DNA from: Cucumis sativus
Taxonomy: Eukaryota; Streptophyta; Magnoliopsida; Cucurbitales; Cucurbitaceae
Assembly: GCF_000004075.3 (NCBI RefSeq)
Contig: NC_026657.2
Coordinates: 13,082,001-13,146,000 of the forward strand
Length of the DNA: 64,000 bases
Reading direction: 5' to 3'
Positions 1-12,974 of the stretch are shown here, in pieces (position 1 is the first letter of the stretch; each line of letters starts with the position of its first letter). The notes beneath the pieces were generated by a model, which had not been told where the DNA came from, did not search any database, and saw only the letters and a program-made list of their open reading frames with translations. The position numbers and the translations under genes are program-made.

Positions 1-2876
1 ATAAATTATTAAATTAAATCTTATCTTTAAAAGTAACTTCTCTACTTTTTTTTTTCTAATCTTATTTCAACTCTTTTTTTTTTTTTTATAGAATTTGTTG
101 TAGTATTATAGTTGTGTTTTTTTTCTTCCAAATTTTGTTGTATAGTTGGATTTAGAATGAGATATCATATTTAATTTATTCGTTTTTCTTAACATTAGTC
201 TATTAAATAACACATCCCCGTTCTCTTTTATCTTTTATCGACTCTCTAATTTGTTTTACTAGAATTTTTATCGAGTTCAATTAGTTTAATTTAGAGGTGG
301 ACAAACTTTATTGTTTATGTTCGTTTGTGATTAATGCATTAGTTACTAACTTTATTGTTTATGTTTGATTGTGATTAATATATTTGTTACAAACTTTATT
401 GTTTAAATATTCACTATAGAACAATTTTATTTTAAAAGAAGAATTAATATATTTTTAAATACTAACAGTTAGATAAAAGTGAACAATAATTAAAAAAAAG
501 TAACACATATATTTTTATAAGGTCTTATTAAATGAATCCGAAAGCTTTTGAGGGAAAATTTATATTTTTATTACAAGTAATATTTCCTTCCAAATAAATA
601 AAATATTTATAAAAAGTAGATTTTTTAAAAAACAATATTTTACTTCCAACTAATATCCACTTCAAGTAATTTTTTAAATAAAATTTTATATATCTATTTA
701 AAAAAAAAATTAAAAAATTAGGCAAATCTAACTTTTAAATAGTGGAGGTGTAAACATTTGTTTCTATAGCGTATCTCATCTCCATTATTTTTTAGTTTTA
801 GTTTTAATTTTGTTAACTTACTCTCCTAATTTTTTGTAGTTTAATTTCGAAGATCATTGCAACATATTGTTTAAGTTATGCACCCTTTCAATTTTTTTTT
901 TTAAAAACTTTTATGTGATTGAGTTTTAGATCAAATAATCTTTTCACTACTTTTCATTTTCAACAAACAAACTGGTATTTAAAAATGTCTAATTTAAGAC
1001 GTTAATACAATTTTCTTTTAAAAAACCCGATAGTCATATGTCCTTTCTCGTAGATTTATTCTCCTTGCAATATTTTTCCCTTATTCCATCTTTTTTTTTA
1101 TTAATATATATTTCTTAAAAAGTTTCCATTTATATTTCAAAATAATTTTGGATTTATTTTGAGTTTTGTATCTATTTAAACTTTGATAATTGTATCAATT
1201 TAGATAATAATTTACCATAGACTTAAATGTATCAATTTAAACTACTATTTATTATGTTTTATTTTGTATTACTTATAAAAATTAAGTGTTTAAATTAATA
1301 CATATACAAAAGTTTAGGGTTTTAATATATTTAAGAAAGTTTATGGTTTAATTGATATAATTATTAGTTTATGATTTAAATCTCTACTAACTATAGGAAG
1401 GATGGTTGGTAGTATAAATTGGTATGTCATTTTCTTTAATCTCAAAATTCATTTAAGAGAGGATAGTCCGTTGGGTTTTGTTGATCATTTTGGGGTCAAT
1501 CAAGATCCAAACCAAGTATATAATAATTGTTTTTTTTTCTAAATACCAAATATACTCACCCCTAATAATTTAAAGAAACCTAATTTAAAAATACCCAATG
1601 AAATAAATTAAAATATTGAAAGAAACCTAATAAAAGATTCTATTTTTAAGGTTATATATATAGTGGTTTGGTTCGATTTTCGTTCGTTTTTCAAACAAAA
1701 GTTTTATTCCAATCAATACTAATTTGTTTTTTTTTTTTAAATACAAACAAAAAAGTTTAATTTGATAAATTAAAAAACTAAACCATTTGAATTTATTTGG
1801 TTTTTAAAATTTCAGGTATCACCCAGTTTGAAGAATATATATATATATATATAAGCACTGCTGCCATACACTTAAAAGAAAAATACAGCCACATATGATT
1901 ATTTTATTTTTCTAAAAAAATGAAATAGAATTTGATTAGCAGAAACTTATAATCCAATAAATTAGGAATATATACAAGTGTAACAATATTTTATTTCGAT
2001 TCTATAAATCTTATCCTTTAGGGGAGGGGGGAATAAACCTAAAAAAAAAACCTTCAAATTAATTAAAAAGATTTTTTTATATAATTTAAATAAAGAAAAA
2101 TCTCAATAATGGAATGGTAATCAATCATACCAAAGCTTCACAAGAACTTACTCATTCCGATTTGACAGCCCTATAAAAGATGTAAATAAAAAATAAATAG
2201 AAAGCATGTTAGTAAAAATATGTAGCATCTCACATCTCATATATTTCCTATCACTCTACCACAAAAAGTAAAGTTTAAAAATACTTTTTAAAAAATTTAT
2301 TTTTTATGTTGTAAAAAAATGAAGAGTATATTAGATAGGTGCATCCTCTTACTTTATATACAATTAAACTAATATGTTTAGTTGGTCTAATAGTTATGAT
2401 CATCATTGCCCAATAAGATCATGTCATATTGATCTACTCAACAAATTTTTTTAAAAAATTTATCCAACCACGAAGAGATCATTAAAACTCATATTTAATT
2501 TTAAAAAAAATTGTAAATATAACAAAAATTTAAATTTATTTATAAGGAGTATCATCAATGATATAATCTAATTCCTTACTATTATCTTTTAATTTATAGA
2601 GTTTATAACTAGGGTGATAGAGTTTATCCCTAATTTGTCTCTAGTTATAATATAAATCTTCATTAATATCAACCAATAGGGTAGTTTATCACTTGGAATT
2701 GTTTCACAACGTGGCAAGATTTAATTATTAGCGTTGGAAGTGTTAGTCCATGTAATTACCTATATAAGTATGTGCATGACTGAATAATATATATGCTTAT
2801 ATGTATGTATGTGTATGAACGAATATATAATATATATACATGTAGAATGTGAATGATTGTAAATAGTAATACGTAC
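1..2876. other. AT-rich intergenic spacer
   Basis: Very AT-rich sequence with many homopolymer T and A runs and a short (TA)n tract near 1836-1854. No open frame resembles a protein I know, and no tRNA or rRNA is visible. A candidate last exon of the neighbouring pseudokinase gene may lie at 2138-2170 on the minus strand: a pyrimidine-rich acceptor is followed by a 10-codon frame and a stop. That assignment is weak. Confidence 0.6.
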
Positions 2877-5126
2877 ATCGGTGAGTAAAATGTCTTGAGG
2901 TTGAAGCATGAGCAGAATTTGGGCCATAGTGGGCCTATGCTGTATGTCTGGATCAACACAGCGAAGAGCAATTAATAGCATCCGTTTAAGTTGCTTTGAT
3001 GATGGTTTTTCTTCCAATTTGGAATCCACTGTTTCAAATGCCTGTTGATTCCCAATCATTGACTTCACCCACTCTATCAAATCTGGCTGTGCATTTTTCA
3101 TTAGAGAACTTCCATCAATCTCCATCTCTAAAACATATTTCGTACATTACATCTTTCATTTTATCATCTCACAATATGCAACCAAAAACTATTCCGTCCC
3201 ACAAAGAAAAATGTGTCAAAGCATATACACTATACCTGTGATTGATTGCAGTCCGAAGGAGGTTTTCCAGTTATCATCTCCATGAGAAGTATACCAAAGC
3301 TATAAACATCATTCTTCTTTGTGAATGGACTAATTGATTCATTCTGATCAAGAGATTCATACCTGAGAGTTATCAACAAATTATCTCCTTTGAATAAATG
3401 GAGCTTAGAAGTTAAAACAGTATTAGAAAGGAAAAAGGATGAGACCCCACTAACGTTTCTCTAACCAAAGGTCCAGGCCAGTAATCCAAAGGCAAAAGGT
3501 CAACTAGTCCGAAATTCGCAATCTTGGGATTCCAGTACTGATCAAGTAATATGCAGTTGGATCTAAGCCTGCCATGAAGAATTTGTGGTTCTACATCTTC
3601 ATGAAGATATGCTAATCTGCAGAACACAGATAAACACTCATCGTACGAGTACTCCAACTCAGAGATAAAAACATTGACAATTGACATAGATAAATTTGTG
3701 TATGAAAATTTCTGTCAAACAACTTCCATTAATCAAAACGATTGAAATTGGTATAGGGAGCATCTTTTCCTCGTATATAATTGAGAAGATCGAGACAATA
3801 GAGGAAGATAAAAGTACCAATGTCAAATTTCCTTTTGGTATTTATACACACACATTGAGCTAGTGTATATATACATTGAGCTGGTAGATATATATGTGTG
3901 TGTATATATATATATTACATGCCTATTTTGATAAATTTTTATTTCTTAAAATTCAAACGTCAATTCTTCATCATGTTTTCAAAAAATGTCAGAGCTAACT
4001 TGTAGATACGTGCATCTTACCCTTTTGCAATTCCTTGAATAATGTTCATCCTAATGGACCAAGTCAGAGGGCTAAATGGTTTCTGTGGATATCCATGAAG
4101 CCACTGATGCAAATTTCCATTGTCTACATTTTGATAAACAAACATCCTGAACACAACAGAAGCCATGAAGGTTTTCAATATTACATTATGTATTAATAAT
4201 GGAAGATGAGATTCATCAGAGTGATGAGTAATACCTGTTATTAGGAATTCCCTGGGTGCAGTATCCAAGCAACTTGACCAGATTTTTATGGCTAATATGC
4301 CGAATTCTCTCTGCTTCTTTGATGAACTCGTCGTCTCCAGAACTGATAACATGAGATTTTCAATAAGAAAATTCTATTGTTCTTACATCAACATAACAAC
4401 CTAAAGCTTAGATGAAACATGCGAATTGTTAATATTAAATAAGGGGAATTCGACAGATTCATACTCCCTGTGATATTAGGGTGAATTGAACCAAAAGCTA
4501 TCTAATTTTGATGGAACGCTGTTAATAGAGATATTGAACAACTTCAGGATTTAGTTGGACACAAATCGAATTTGGCTCACTTATATGAGATTCAATTATC
4601 AAAACAGAACATACCTGTAATTTGCATTGAATATCTTAACAATTACTTTTGTATCATCAGTCATATTTCCAAAGTAATCCACACCGAAATCTTCGATGCT
4701 AATGAGATTCTCTTCGTTGAATCCATCCGTCGCGAAATCAATCTCTTCCAGCGAAAATGTTCTTCTCTGCCGGTCCTTAAACGCCTTGGGAGAGTATTGG
4801 CCGGCAGAATACTCCCAATCAGTGACAATACTTTGCTGAGTAGTCAGACTACCCTGGCATGAAAATTGATGATCGGAACCCTTCTTTACCTTCATCTCCA
4901 TCTCCGGACGAACTTCAGCCGAAATGGCAGCTTCACGATCATTGCTTGGACGGCTTCGATTCCGATTCCGGTTCCTCCGACGAGAATAGACGTGAAAAAA
5001 GAAGGTGAGAATGAGAACGAAAAGAAGAAAAATGAGAAGAGAAGTAAGAATCAAAACCCATAGTTTCACTCCGAATGAGGTCCGGGTGGAGAGCCATGAG
5101 GGAATGGAAGATGAGTTGAATGCCAT
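2877..5126 (-). CDS. Receptor-like pseudokinase (At1g01540/At4g01330 family)
   Basis: Six exons join in frame: 5126-4615, 4342-4235, 4146-4021, 3616-3455, 3362-3236 and 3125-2877, giving about 428 residues. The N-terminus has a membrane helix (about residues 20-45) followed by an Arg-rich stop-transfer stretch, then a linker and a kinase-like domain. Phrases such as VDNGNLHQWLHG, LTWSIRMNIIQGIAKGLAYL and ALRCVDPDIQHRPTM match the plant family around At1g01540, recalled from memory. The catalytic parts are gone. The glycine loop reads SIEDFG where relatives have GEGGYG. The HRD loop reads HGRLRSNC, losing the catalytic Asp and the following Lys and Asn. DFG is NFG. The beta3 Lys (VIVK) and helix-C Glu remain. 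The activation segment is short. The frame is open and the splice sites are intact, so it is probably a real pseudokinase gene and not debris. The 3' end is uncertain: a GTACGT donor follows codon 428, and reading through would add about 38 low-complexity residues. Confidence 0.8.
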
Positions 5127-6382
5127 TGCGGAGTGAAGAAGAATGAGAGAAATAGAAGGTTTGGATGAAGAAGACGATGTAGTTATTGAAACTTCGGATT
5201 AGGGAAGGAAGTTTTCACAATTCCGTTCTCTTCGGTTACTAATAACTAACTATAGCTTTGAGTAGCGCCAAACTTGAATCTAAATATAAATTTAAAATAG
5301 GTTAAAATTATCATAAAATTGAAACCTATATATAAAACTATGAAACATTATTATCATAAAATTGAAACCTCCACATTCCAAACAGCATGGACCTTCATTT
5401 GGTTAAAAGTACTTTTATTTTTGTCCTCATTTAAGACAAACAATAATCTTGTAATAATTTCAACCGTAAATACCATTGAGAACAAAACAAAGAGAACTCT
5501 TTCTTGGATTCAATTAATTATAAAATATCTGTAGGAAACGAAATCAATAAAAAAAAAAAAAATTGAAAAAGACACAAAAACTCTTTTTGGTTAAAATTTA
5601 TAATTTTTTGCTAAATTGCTAAGATTCCGTTGGAAAAAACAAATTTATGAAGATTATAGAACTTATTTAATCAATTTGTCTCAGTCCAACTCAATTTATT
5701 ATAGAGCATTTTAAGTTTGAACTTAATAAATTTATGAAAATTTTTGCGGTTGTTTCTTGGTGGTTGTTCTTTTTAAGCTCAAATTTGATTTCCCCCTTCA
5801 TTTATGTTCTATGAAAAACTTTTAAAATGGCCCAATTAAATGAATTGCAATCTTGTTTCTTGATGATTGCATTTCCTATTTGCATGTTAATAAAATTATT
5901 TCGAAAAGGAATATAGGAGATTGCTTTTCCCAAAAGAAAATAATAACAATAATGAAAAATGAGTGAGAAAGCTGGGAGTTTGTGCTTAGTGCAGAAGATA
6001 CAAACAACTCTAATTGCTAAGACTGGCCTTGATGATTGTGATATTAGATTGTGCTGTGACTATTAGAAAAAAAATATATATGCAGTGCTGTGTATTACAA
6101 AAACTACCCTACGCTAAAAGTACTCAAAGCACAAGGATTCGAATAAACACAAATCCTACAAATGTTACTTGCCTTTGATTTTTTTTTATTTGGACTATAA
6201 CTACATAACTTTAGTAATATAGTTGAAATTCGAACATATAATATAGACGAGTGGTCTCTTTTGCTATCACACGGAACGCAGGCAGAATATTATCTAAAAA
6301 AATGGATAGAATATTGAACTTCAACGTATGTATCGACTGCACCCTGTGTGGATCTAGACCTTGTTCGTCACTATAATGTTAG
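5127..6382. other. Intergenic spacer
   Basis: This holds the promoter side of the pseudokinase gene and the 3' flank of the glutaminyl cyclase gene, both on the minus strand. It is AT-rich, with a short imperfect direct repeat near 5300-5370. I see no coding sequence or RNA gene in it. Confidence 0.55.
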
Positions 6383-9300
6383 TCAAAATGTAATTGGCTC
6401 TCGCAAGCAAAGCTGCTTTATCTTTTCATCACCATAATGCTCATTTGATGGCTGCACTTTGATTTCATAGAGCTTTGGCCATAGCTTTCCTGTCACTGAA
6501 AGAGAAATGGAGATATATATGAGCATAGACAAACAACTCGATTTTGAGTGAGGTAGTTCATAGAAGATGCCAATACAAATTATAACATCAGTAACTGTTT
6601 TAGGAAAGAGAACTATTGATCGTTGTAAGACGAGATCTACCGACATTAATGACTTGACTAATCCGAAGATAAATGTATAAAGCACAGCATTTAAGGAATT
6701 TGAAATGCTTTCACATTGAAATGAGAGTAAAATTTGTGGTTTGGGTACTACTGGATTAATAATCTAAGGGCGAAGAAATAATTGACGTTGCAGTCTGCGG
6801 ACCCGTCAATATTTCTAACGAAAGATATAATAATAACAATAATTAGGTAGCGATGCCGATGAACAAAGAGGATATCAGAAAAATCTAGGGTTCTTACCAA
6901 AAAGGCGATTCTTGCCACTATCCCATGCAATGCCATTTAAAACATCAATCTGCAAGTAAGAACAATGGGTCAAACGAACTTCGCTGAATAAAAACTTTAG
7001 AAATGCCATTGTCAATGGAAAATGATAATAAAATGTTTCATTCTTCGATAACTTGTCAAATGTATCATCCAATAAATATAGTATATCACGACCATAATCA
7101 ATGGGAAAATAACTATTTAATTCTGATTGAAGCACTTACTCGTTTCCCTTCTTGCAACAATTTCCGTCTGTAATAGAAAACACAAGTACGATTAATGTGA
7201 ATTTCTACTGACAATGTGAAGTTTCATTAAAATTCTGCTAAGCACAATTGTATTAAATGCAAGACCTCAAAGTCGGGAGGAGAACCCATCCAAGCACACC
7301 TCCATCACGTACAGAGATTCTGGCAATGCAATCTGTCTACAGAATGGAACATTAAATCAAACATTATAGCCTTGCAGAGAAAACAGAGGCCAACAGAAAA
7401 AACATCAATTTAATATTTTTATCAGATATATTCAATTTGACAGTATCACGAGACATATAAAATGTAAAAAGTTAATAATTAAAATGTTGGTCGGACAAGA
7501 TAGGCCCCAAAGAATGATATGCCAGAAACAGACTGATCGAGACATTTTGGATTACTCCTAAAATTTGAATTTACTTGTTAATATAAATTTTGGTTTCTAT
7601 CAATTATGGTTCTATAAATGTGATCTAGAACGTCATAAGACCAAACATACGAACTTACACCAACATTCCATTAGGTAGCAAACAAAAAGCTCCAAAACGT
7701 GGTCAGGCTAACAATTATTTTATGGTGCACATACACCTAAGAGTAAAATTATTTCAAGACTCTAGAAACTTTAGAACGACAATTAGAAATTTACACAAAG
7801 AGAGAAAATCATTAAAAGAAATAGATATCTTGGAGAATATACCATCCAAACATTTGCCCAGACTTCTCCATTGATAAATTCCAACTCATTGAGGTTATGC
7901 ACTTCATCTCCTTGATAGCTCACAACCCATTTATTAGTAACTGCATTAATTGAGAAAATGGAAATATGAATGTTAAGTAACGAGACAATTTTTGCTAAAT
8001 TAAAAATAAAAATATGATAATATTTGTTTTTTCAGTAAACAATATCTAGGTAATAAGTAATACACTAAGAAGAGAGGCATGAGACAAGAATGCTTCAAAA
8101 TCCTCATACCAGTTGGGAACAGATTACGGAAACTTTTAGAGTCATGGAGTTTAATTTAGAATAAAACACTAATTGTTACGTGATAGAGCAACCTATAAAT
8201 GTCTCTGGATCAATTTGATATAATGTTGACGTTCCATCGCTTCCATACAAAATTTTTCCATCTGTTGCCAATCCCCAACCATCATTCATTTGATGAGTGA
8301 ATTCCTTAACCTGCACGGAGAATAAAAATAACATTATATCTTTACATCTTAAAATATTTTTTTTTGTAAATGATATCTCAACATATGTAACATAGTTGAC
8401 ATTGGAATTTAGAGCACCTCTCTACTTAAGTATAATTAAAAACCTGTGAGCAAAGGGTCCAGGAACATAATTTGATCTAACTTTATTACAGGTAAGTAGT
8501 AAGAAAATGTGTGTTTTTCATAATTTAAAACCTAATCATGAATTAAGCAGCCCAGAGGGCACATCAAAAATTGAAGAACAAGGTAATAAAGATGAAGCAC
8601 AAACTTCGTTTAAATTGTCTTGGTCATATATGAAACCAGTTTTCTTCAACCAAGTTACTTGAAACAGCCTACAAAAGAACATAGAAAGGGCTAAATTAGA
8701 GATTTTGAAGACTCCTTAGACATTTTTCTAGCTGCTACAATGAATACAGGTACAGATACATATGACACAGTAAAGTAAGAACAGATTAGCTTTTGAGGAT
8801 GAGAAATAAAAAGTTAGGCTGCATATAAATGGACATATAGGTTTTAAAATAAGAAAATAACTGAGTTTCAGCACACAAAACACCCGATTATATTCCTGGT
8901 TTGTTGTTTAACAGTTGAAAGAACTGAGCATTTGATTTCATACCTAGATGGTTATTGGTTAATATCCAAAACTAATTTGCTAAACTTCCTTCAACAAAAT
9001 ATCAAAACAATGCAATTAGTATCCAAACCATCACAAACCTTTCCCCAAGAAGTGTTAAACCTTCCCCAAAGTAAGAGTCATCCATCTTGTGAAGAACCTC
9101 GGTCTGCAGAGGAAAACAAGTAAATAAATAAAAGTAACAAAGAAAATGGAATGTGTTTTTAAACAGTTTCTTTAGTCATCAATTGAAAAGGAAAGAAAAC
9201 AATGTAAAAGAAAATGCAGTCAAGTTGGGGGAGAGAGAGAGAGAGAGGAAAAAAGAAAAAGAAAAAATGTCCCAAAAGCCGTGCACTTCAAAAGCTCCCC

Positions 9301-10770
9301 ATTGGAGCTCTCTCTCAACATCAAAACTCAAAACATCCGGCAAAAATTTTAAAAATTCTAACGGTATACATCACAATCCAAATAATGAAAACAACACATT
9401 AAAAATGTATCACTTTATTTTATGGAATGTGAGAAATCTGAAAATGAAAATTACCTTCCCAGTAGAGAGAGCTACTTTTCGAACTGATGACTGCAACAGA
9501 AGTTATATAAAGTCATGATAAAATCCACAGGAAAAAAATTGAAGGATAACAAAACTAGAGTTATTCAATATTCGTCAAATTAATAGAACAACTAAAAATG
9601 TAATAATTTCCCGAACTGTATACAGACATTCTGCTGACACTTAAACTTAGTTGTTCAGAACAGCTATGACAAAGTTATCTAAGAAGAAGAAAACGCTGAA
9701 AGAAGGAAAACGAAACTACACATTGAAAACCTCCTCAAATTCTAATCCCAATCTATTTTAGTGTGCTGTTGAAATAAGATGAAAGAGAAGATGGCAGGGC
9801 ATAAGGCCATCATGTATATAGCAATATCAAATTATGACTATTTGAGATATAGCTACAAAATAAGAACACGATGATCAGAAATTTCTTACCAAACTAAGAA
9901 GAAAATGATCAGAAAAAACCATGTGGATTTCAGAGCACAGGAAACAACAAGCTAAGCAGTATTGCTAATCACAAAATTGTTAACTATACTTAGAACTCAA
10001 GGATACACAGCTGTACAACCTCTAGAATTCAAGTAAGGTCGTAAATGGTACTATGGTAGGAAACATGAAAGTAAACAGAAGCATTAAAGGATGAGGCGAT
10101 GAAAAGTTCACAGTAAAAATTGTAAACAACATAAAGAAATTCTTTGAAATTGACAAAGGAGGGTGAACCCAAACCATGGAATCAGGCAAGGGGGAATGAA
10201 AAGGTAATGAATAAAAGAAAACGAGAGAACACTTTAATTGAAGATTCTGAACCAATGAAGGCAATCAAAGTATTTAAAGCGCCGTCACAATGAGAAATGC
10301 AAATTCACCTGTCCATAGAGGCCAGTTGACTCAAATAGGGTGTCATTTTCTACATAAACCAGTCCCTGGTGAATCATGAGACAGATTTGTCAAAATCAAT
10401 ACAAAAACTTGAAATTCAGACTCCTGAACCAAAAAAGAAAAAAAAAAGAAAAAAAAAAAGGAATTATGAATTCGAAATGGCTCAGAAATTGGGATACCTG
10501 AGTAAAGGCTCGAGGATCGTGAGGAAATTCGTTGACGACCTCAATAGAGTAAATCATTGGCGATTGAACTTCATATTTGGGCGATCTACGCAAAACATTC
10601 AAAGAAATGCCGGAGACCAGAACGGCAAAGAAAATCAAAGAAATGAAAAGTAAGAGGGCAGTGGTTCTATGGGCGAGGAAAGATTGATGAGAAGGGCGAG
10701 AAGGCATGACTATAGAAGGCTTGGAATTGGATCGCTTAGACTGCCTTCTCTTCAAGGATCCGGCCGCCAT
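6383..10770 (-). CDS. QCT: Plant glutaminyl-peptide cyclotransferase
   Basis: Eleven exons join exactly in frame: 10770-10498, 10365-10309, 9490-9455, 9103-9039, 8668-8605, 8310-8193, 7940-7843, 7336-7266, 7167-7140, 6949-6898 and 6495-6383. They encode 324 residues, the usual length of plant QC. The enzyme turns N-terminal Gln of secreted proteins into pyroglutamate. The plant type is a five-bladed beta-propeller unrelated to animal QC. A basic N-terminus is followed by one membrane helix (about residues 38-58), which predicts a type II secretory-pathway anchor. Family blocks in order are VVNEFPHDPRAFTQGLVY, FESTGLYG, FGEGLTLL, DGWGLATDGKILYGSDGTST, HNLNELEFINGEVWANVW and DVLNGIAWD. All introns are GT-AG. 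The first Met starts just upstream of the basic stretch, and no alternative start fits better. It is far more split than its length suggests, with exons as small as 28 and 36 nt. Confidence 0.93.
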
Positions 10771-12620
10771 TAGACGGCGGATTGTTCATTGATATAGGGA
10801 AGAAAAGAGAGAAATGAATTAGGTTGAGCATGCAAATGGGGATGCATAAGAAAAACTGATTCGTCTAAAGTTGAATTTGATGGACTCCCAATTGTCCATT
10901 GGAGATTCGTCTTCAACTCTTTCCTCTCCCCTCCACAGTTTTGATTCAACTTGATATGGAAAACTTCAAAACTGAAATAATGGTCAGATTAATTATGTAA
11001 TAAATACTTTTTACTTATTTTCAAATTCACCCTAATTAACCAAAATATTTATCAAATATTAAACTCCTATGTATCTCCGCCAATGATAGATACTTAACAT
11101 AATTAAGAAAATAATATTTTTCAACAAATTTAATTTTTAAAAAACTTTTATTTTAAAATACACTTCTTTGAAAGTTCTGTATTTTTAAAATAATTTCTCA
11201 AATGTTTCTAATAATATCATTCAAATACTTTAAAAAATAAGAAAACAATTTTTTTACTAACAAATAAGAAAAATATTTGGTTATTTTCAAATATTAACCA
11301 AAATATTGACATTAAATATAACAATATATTATTTATAATGTGTAATTATTATAGTTTATGAGTTATAATAGTTTGTGTTTGGATACAAATTATTTAAGGA
11401 AGTGGGGAATAGTGAAACGAGAGAGTGAGAAATAGTGACATATAGGAGAGATGGGGTGAGGAATAGTGAAATGAGGAAGTAATGAATAGGAAAAATGATG
11501 TAAAAAGTAGAATAGTCATAATTCTTGAGGCAAACATGGAGTGAGCTAAAACTCCTTTATAATATAAAGAGCTAAATGAATCCTTAGATAATATTAATTG
11601 CATCTGTTACACTCAACAACACCTATACTTCGAAGTCATTCAAGGGGCGATGCACCTAATTGAAGTTAAAGCTGCTCTTGATCGTAAAAGACAAAGATAG
11701 TCTCGAAGCGACTCCCTAGGAGAATGATGCCTTGCTAATGCTTGGCTAAGTCTTGAACCTTCCCTCAAACATAAAGGTCTCTATGAAAAAATTAATAATC
11801 TACTTCATTTTCAATTAAGTCTTGATTTAGCCCTTTTAATTATGGATGTCATTATCGATACCAATAAAAGTTATGGGTATAGATTTAGAGATTATGGAGA
11901 ATACAAGTAAAAAGTGACATTTTTTAAATTATGGATACCGATATAGATTGTGATATAAATTACTGAAAATTATTGATTACTTCACATTGATATTGATAAC
12001 GATACTAATTTTAAATGCAACCAAATTTGATGAACGATAACTAACGAGCCATGTAAATGGGCAAAGTTTGAAAATTTATTTTTTCCAAAAAGAGTAATAA
12101 TGTGTCTTGCCCACACTATCAATGATAATCATATCGATTATCTCTCATTTTCAATTGAGTTTCGTATAAGAAATATGAATTTTGTCATTGAACCCAACAC
12201 TCATTTATCAGTAATAGACTTCTATAGTGGCTACATTTACATATTTACTTTCAATGTAGGTGATTGCTATTTTTACAATTGACTGTATATAATTAATAAC
12301 CAACCTATTTTGCATTATTAAACTAACAAGTAAAAAAAAATTTGAATTCCAGTGTTATCCTTTTAAGTCTTTTAACTTTGTTCAATTCTAATATCTACAA
12401 TTTCAATTGTAGGATTTTAAAAGATCATATTGAAATTAAATTTAAGATTGATTTAAAATATGTAAATTAAATAAACCAAAATATTTATAGAATTGTGTGG
12501 GTGTTTGATAAAATGTAGAATTTACTAAGTCTTATAAAGAAAATAAAAAAGGGAAAATGGAAATGTTGAAAGAAATAAAATCCAAAGGTAAGGGAAAAGG
12601 AAGGAATAAAACGGTATTTC
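10771..12620. other. Intergenic spacer between QC and HSP90 genes
   Basis: The left part is the promoter side of the minus-strand glutaminyl cyclase gene and the right part the promoter side of HSP90, so the two genes diverge. The sequence is AT-rich. A purine-biased stretch at 11395-11500 repeats a 'gaatagtgaaatgag'-like phrase. No gene is recognisable here. Confidence 0.55.
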
Positions 12621-12628
12621 GCGCTAAG

Positions 12629-12670
12629 GAACATTCTAGAGACGACCCCACAACGAAAGAACGTTCTCGA
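12629..12670 (+). promoter_or_regulatory. Heat-shock element cluster upstream of HSP90
   Basis: Two good heat-shock elements lie about 300 bases before the HSP90 start codon: GAAcaTTCtaGA at 12629-12640 and GAAcgTTCtcGA at 12659-12670, the second preceded by one further GAA. These alternating GAA/TTC units are the binding sites of trimeric heat-shock factors. A weaker GAG/GAA/TC series lies around 12771-12800. They support heat-inducible expression. Confidence 0.85.
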
Positions 12671-12818
12671 TATGGTTATTAGCGACCAAACCGTCAATGG
12701 AAAGCGAGCGGCAAAGGGTCATATGGCGCCGTTTAAACATCAACAATTCACACCTGATTTCTTATCAAAGCTCTCGAGAGACGTAGAAGGATCGAGAGTT
12801 TGTTATATTCTTCTTCTA

Positions 12819-12828
12819 CTATAAATAC
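12819..12828 (+). promoter_or_regulatory. TATA box of HSP90 gene
   Basis: The string ctataaatac lies about 150 bases before the HSP90 start codon, downstream of the heat-shock elements. It is followed by a CT-rich leader typical of a plant 5' UTR. Transcription probably starts near 12850. Confidence 0.75.
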
Positions 12829-12974
12829 CTTTCGTCTTCTTCCACTCAGATCAACTTCGAGTTACAAGCGATCTCTCTGCATATCCTGCTCTTTACACTC
12901 TTTGCTCTCTCAAAACTTGTTTTTCGTTTGCTTTGTGTTTTTCTCCACTCGTTGAGGTTGTATAAGAATATTCG

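Noticed and set aside
12759-12800. Third heat-shock element near the HSP90 TATA box
   Set aside because: Only degenerate GAA/TTC units are present; kept as a note, not as a site.
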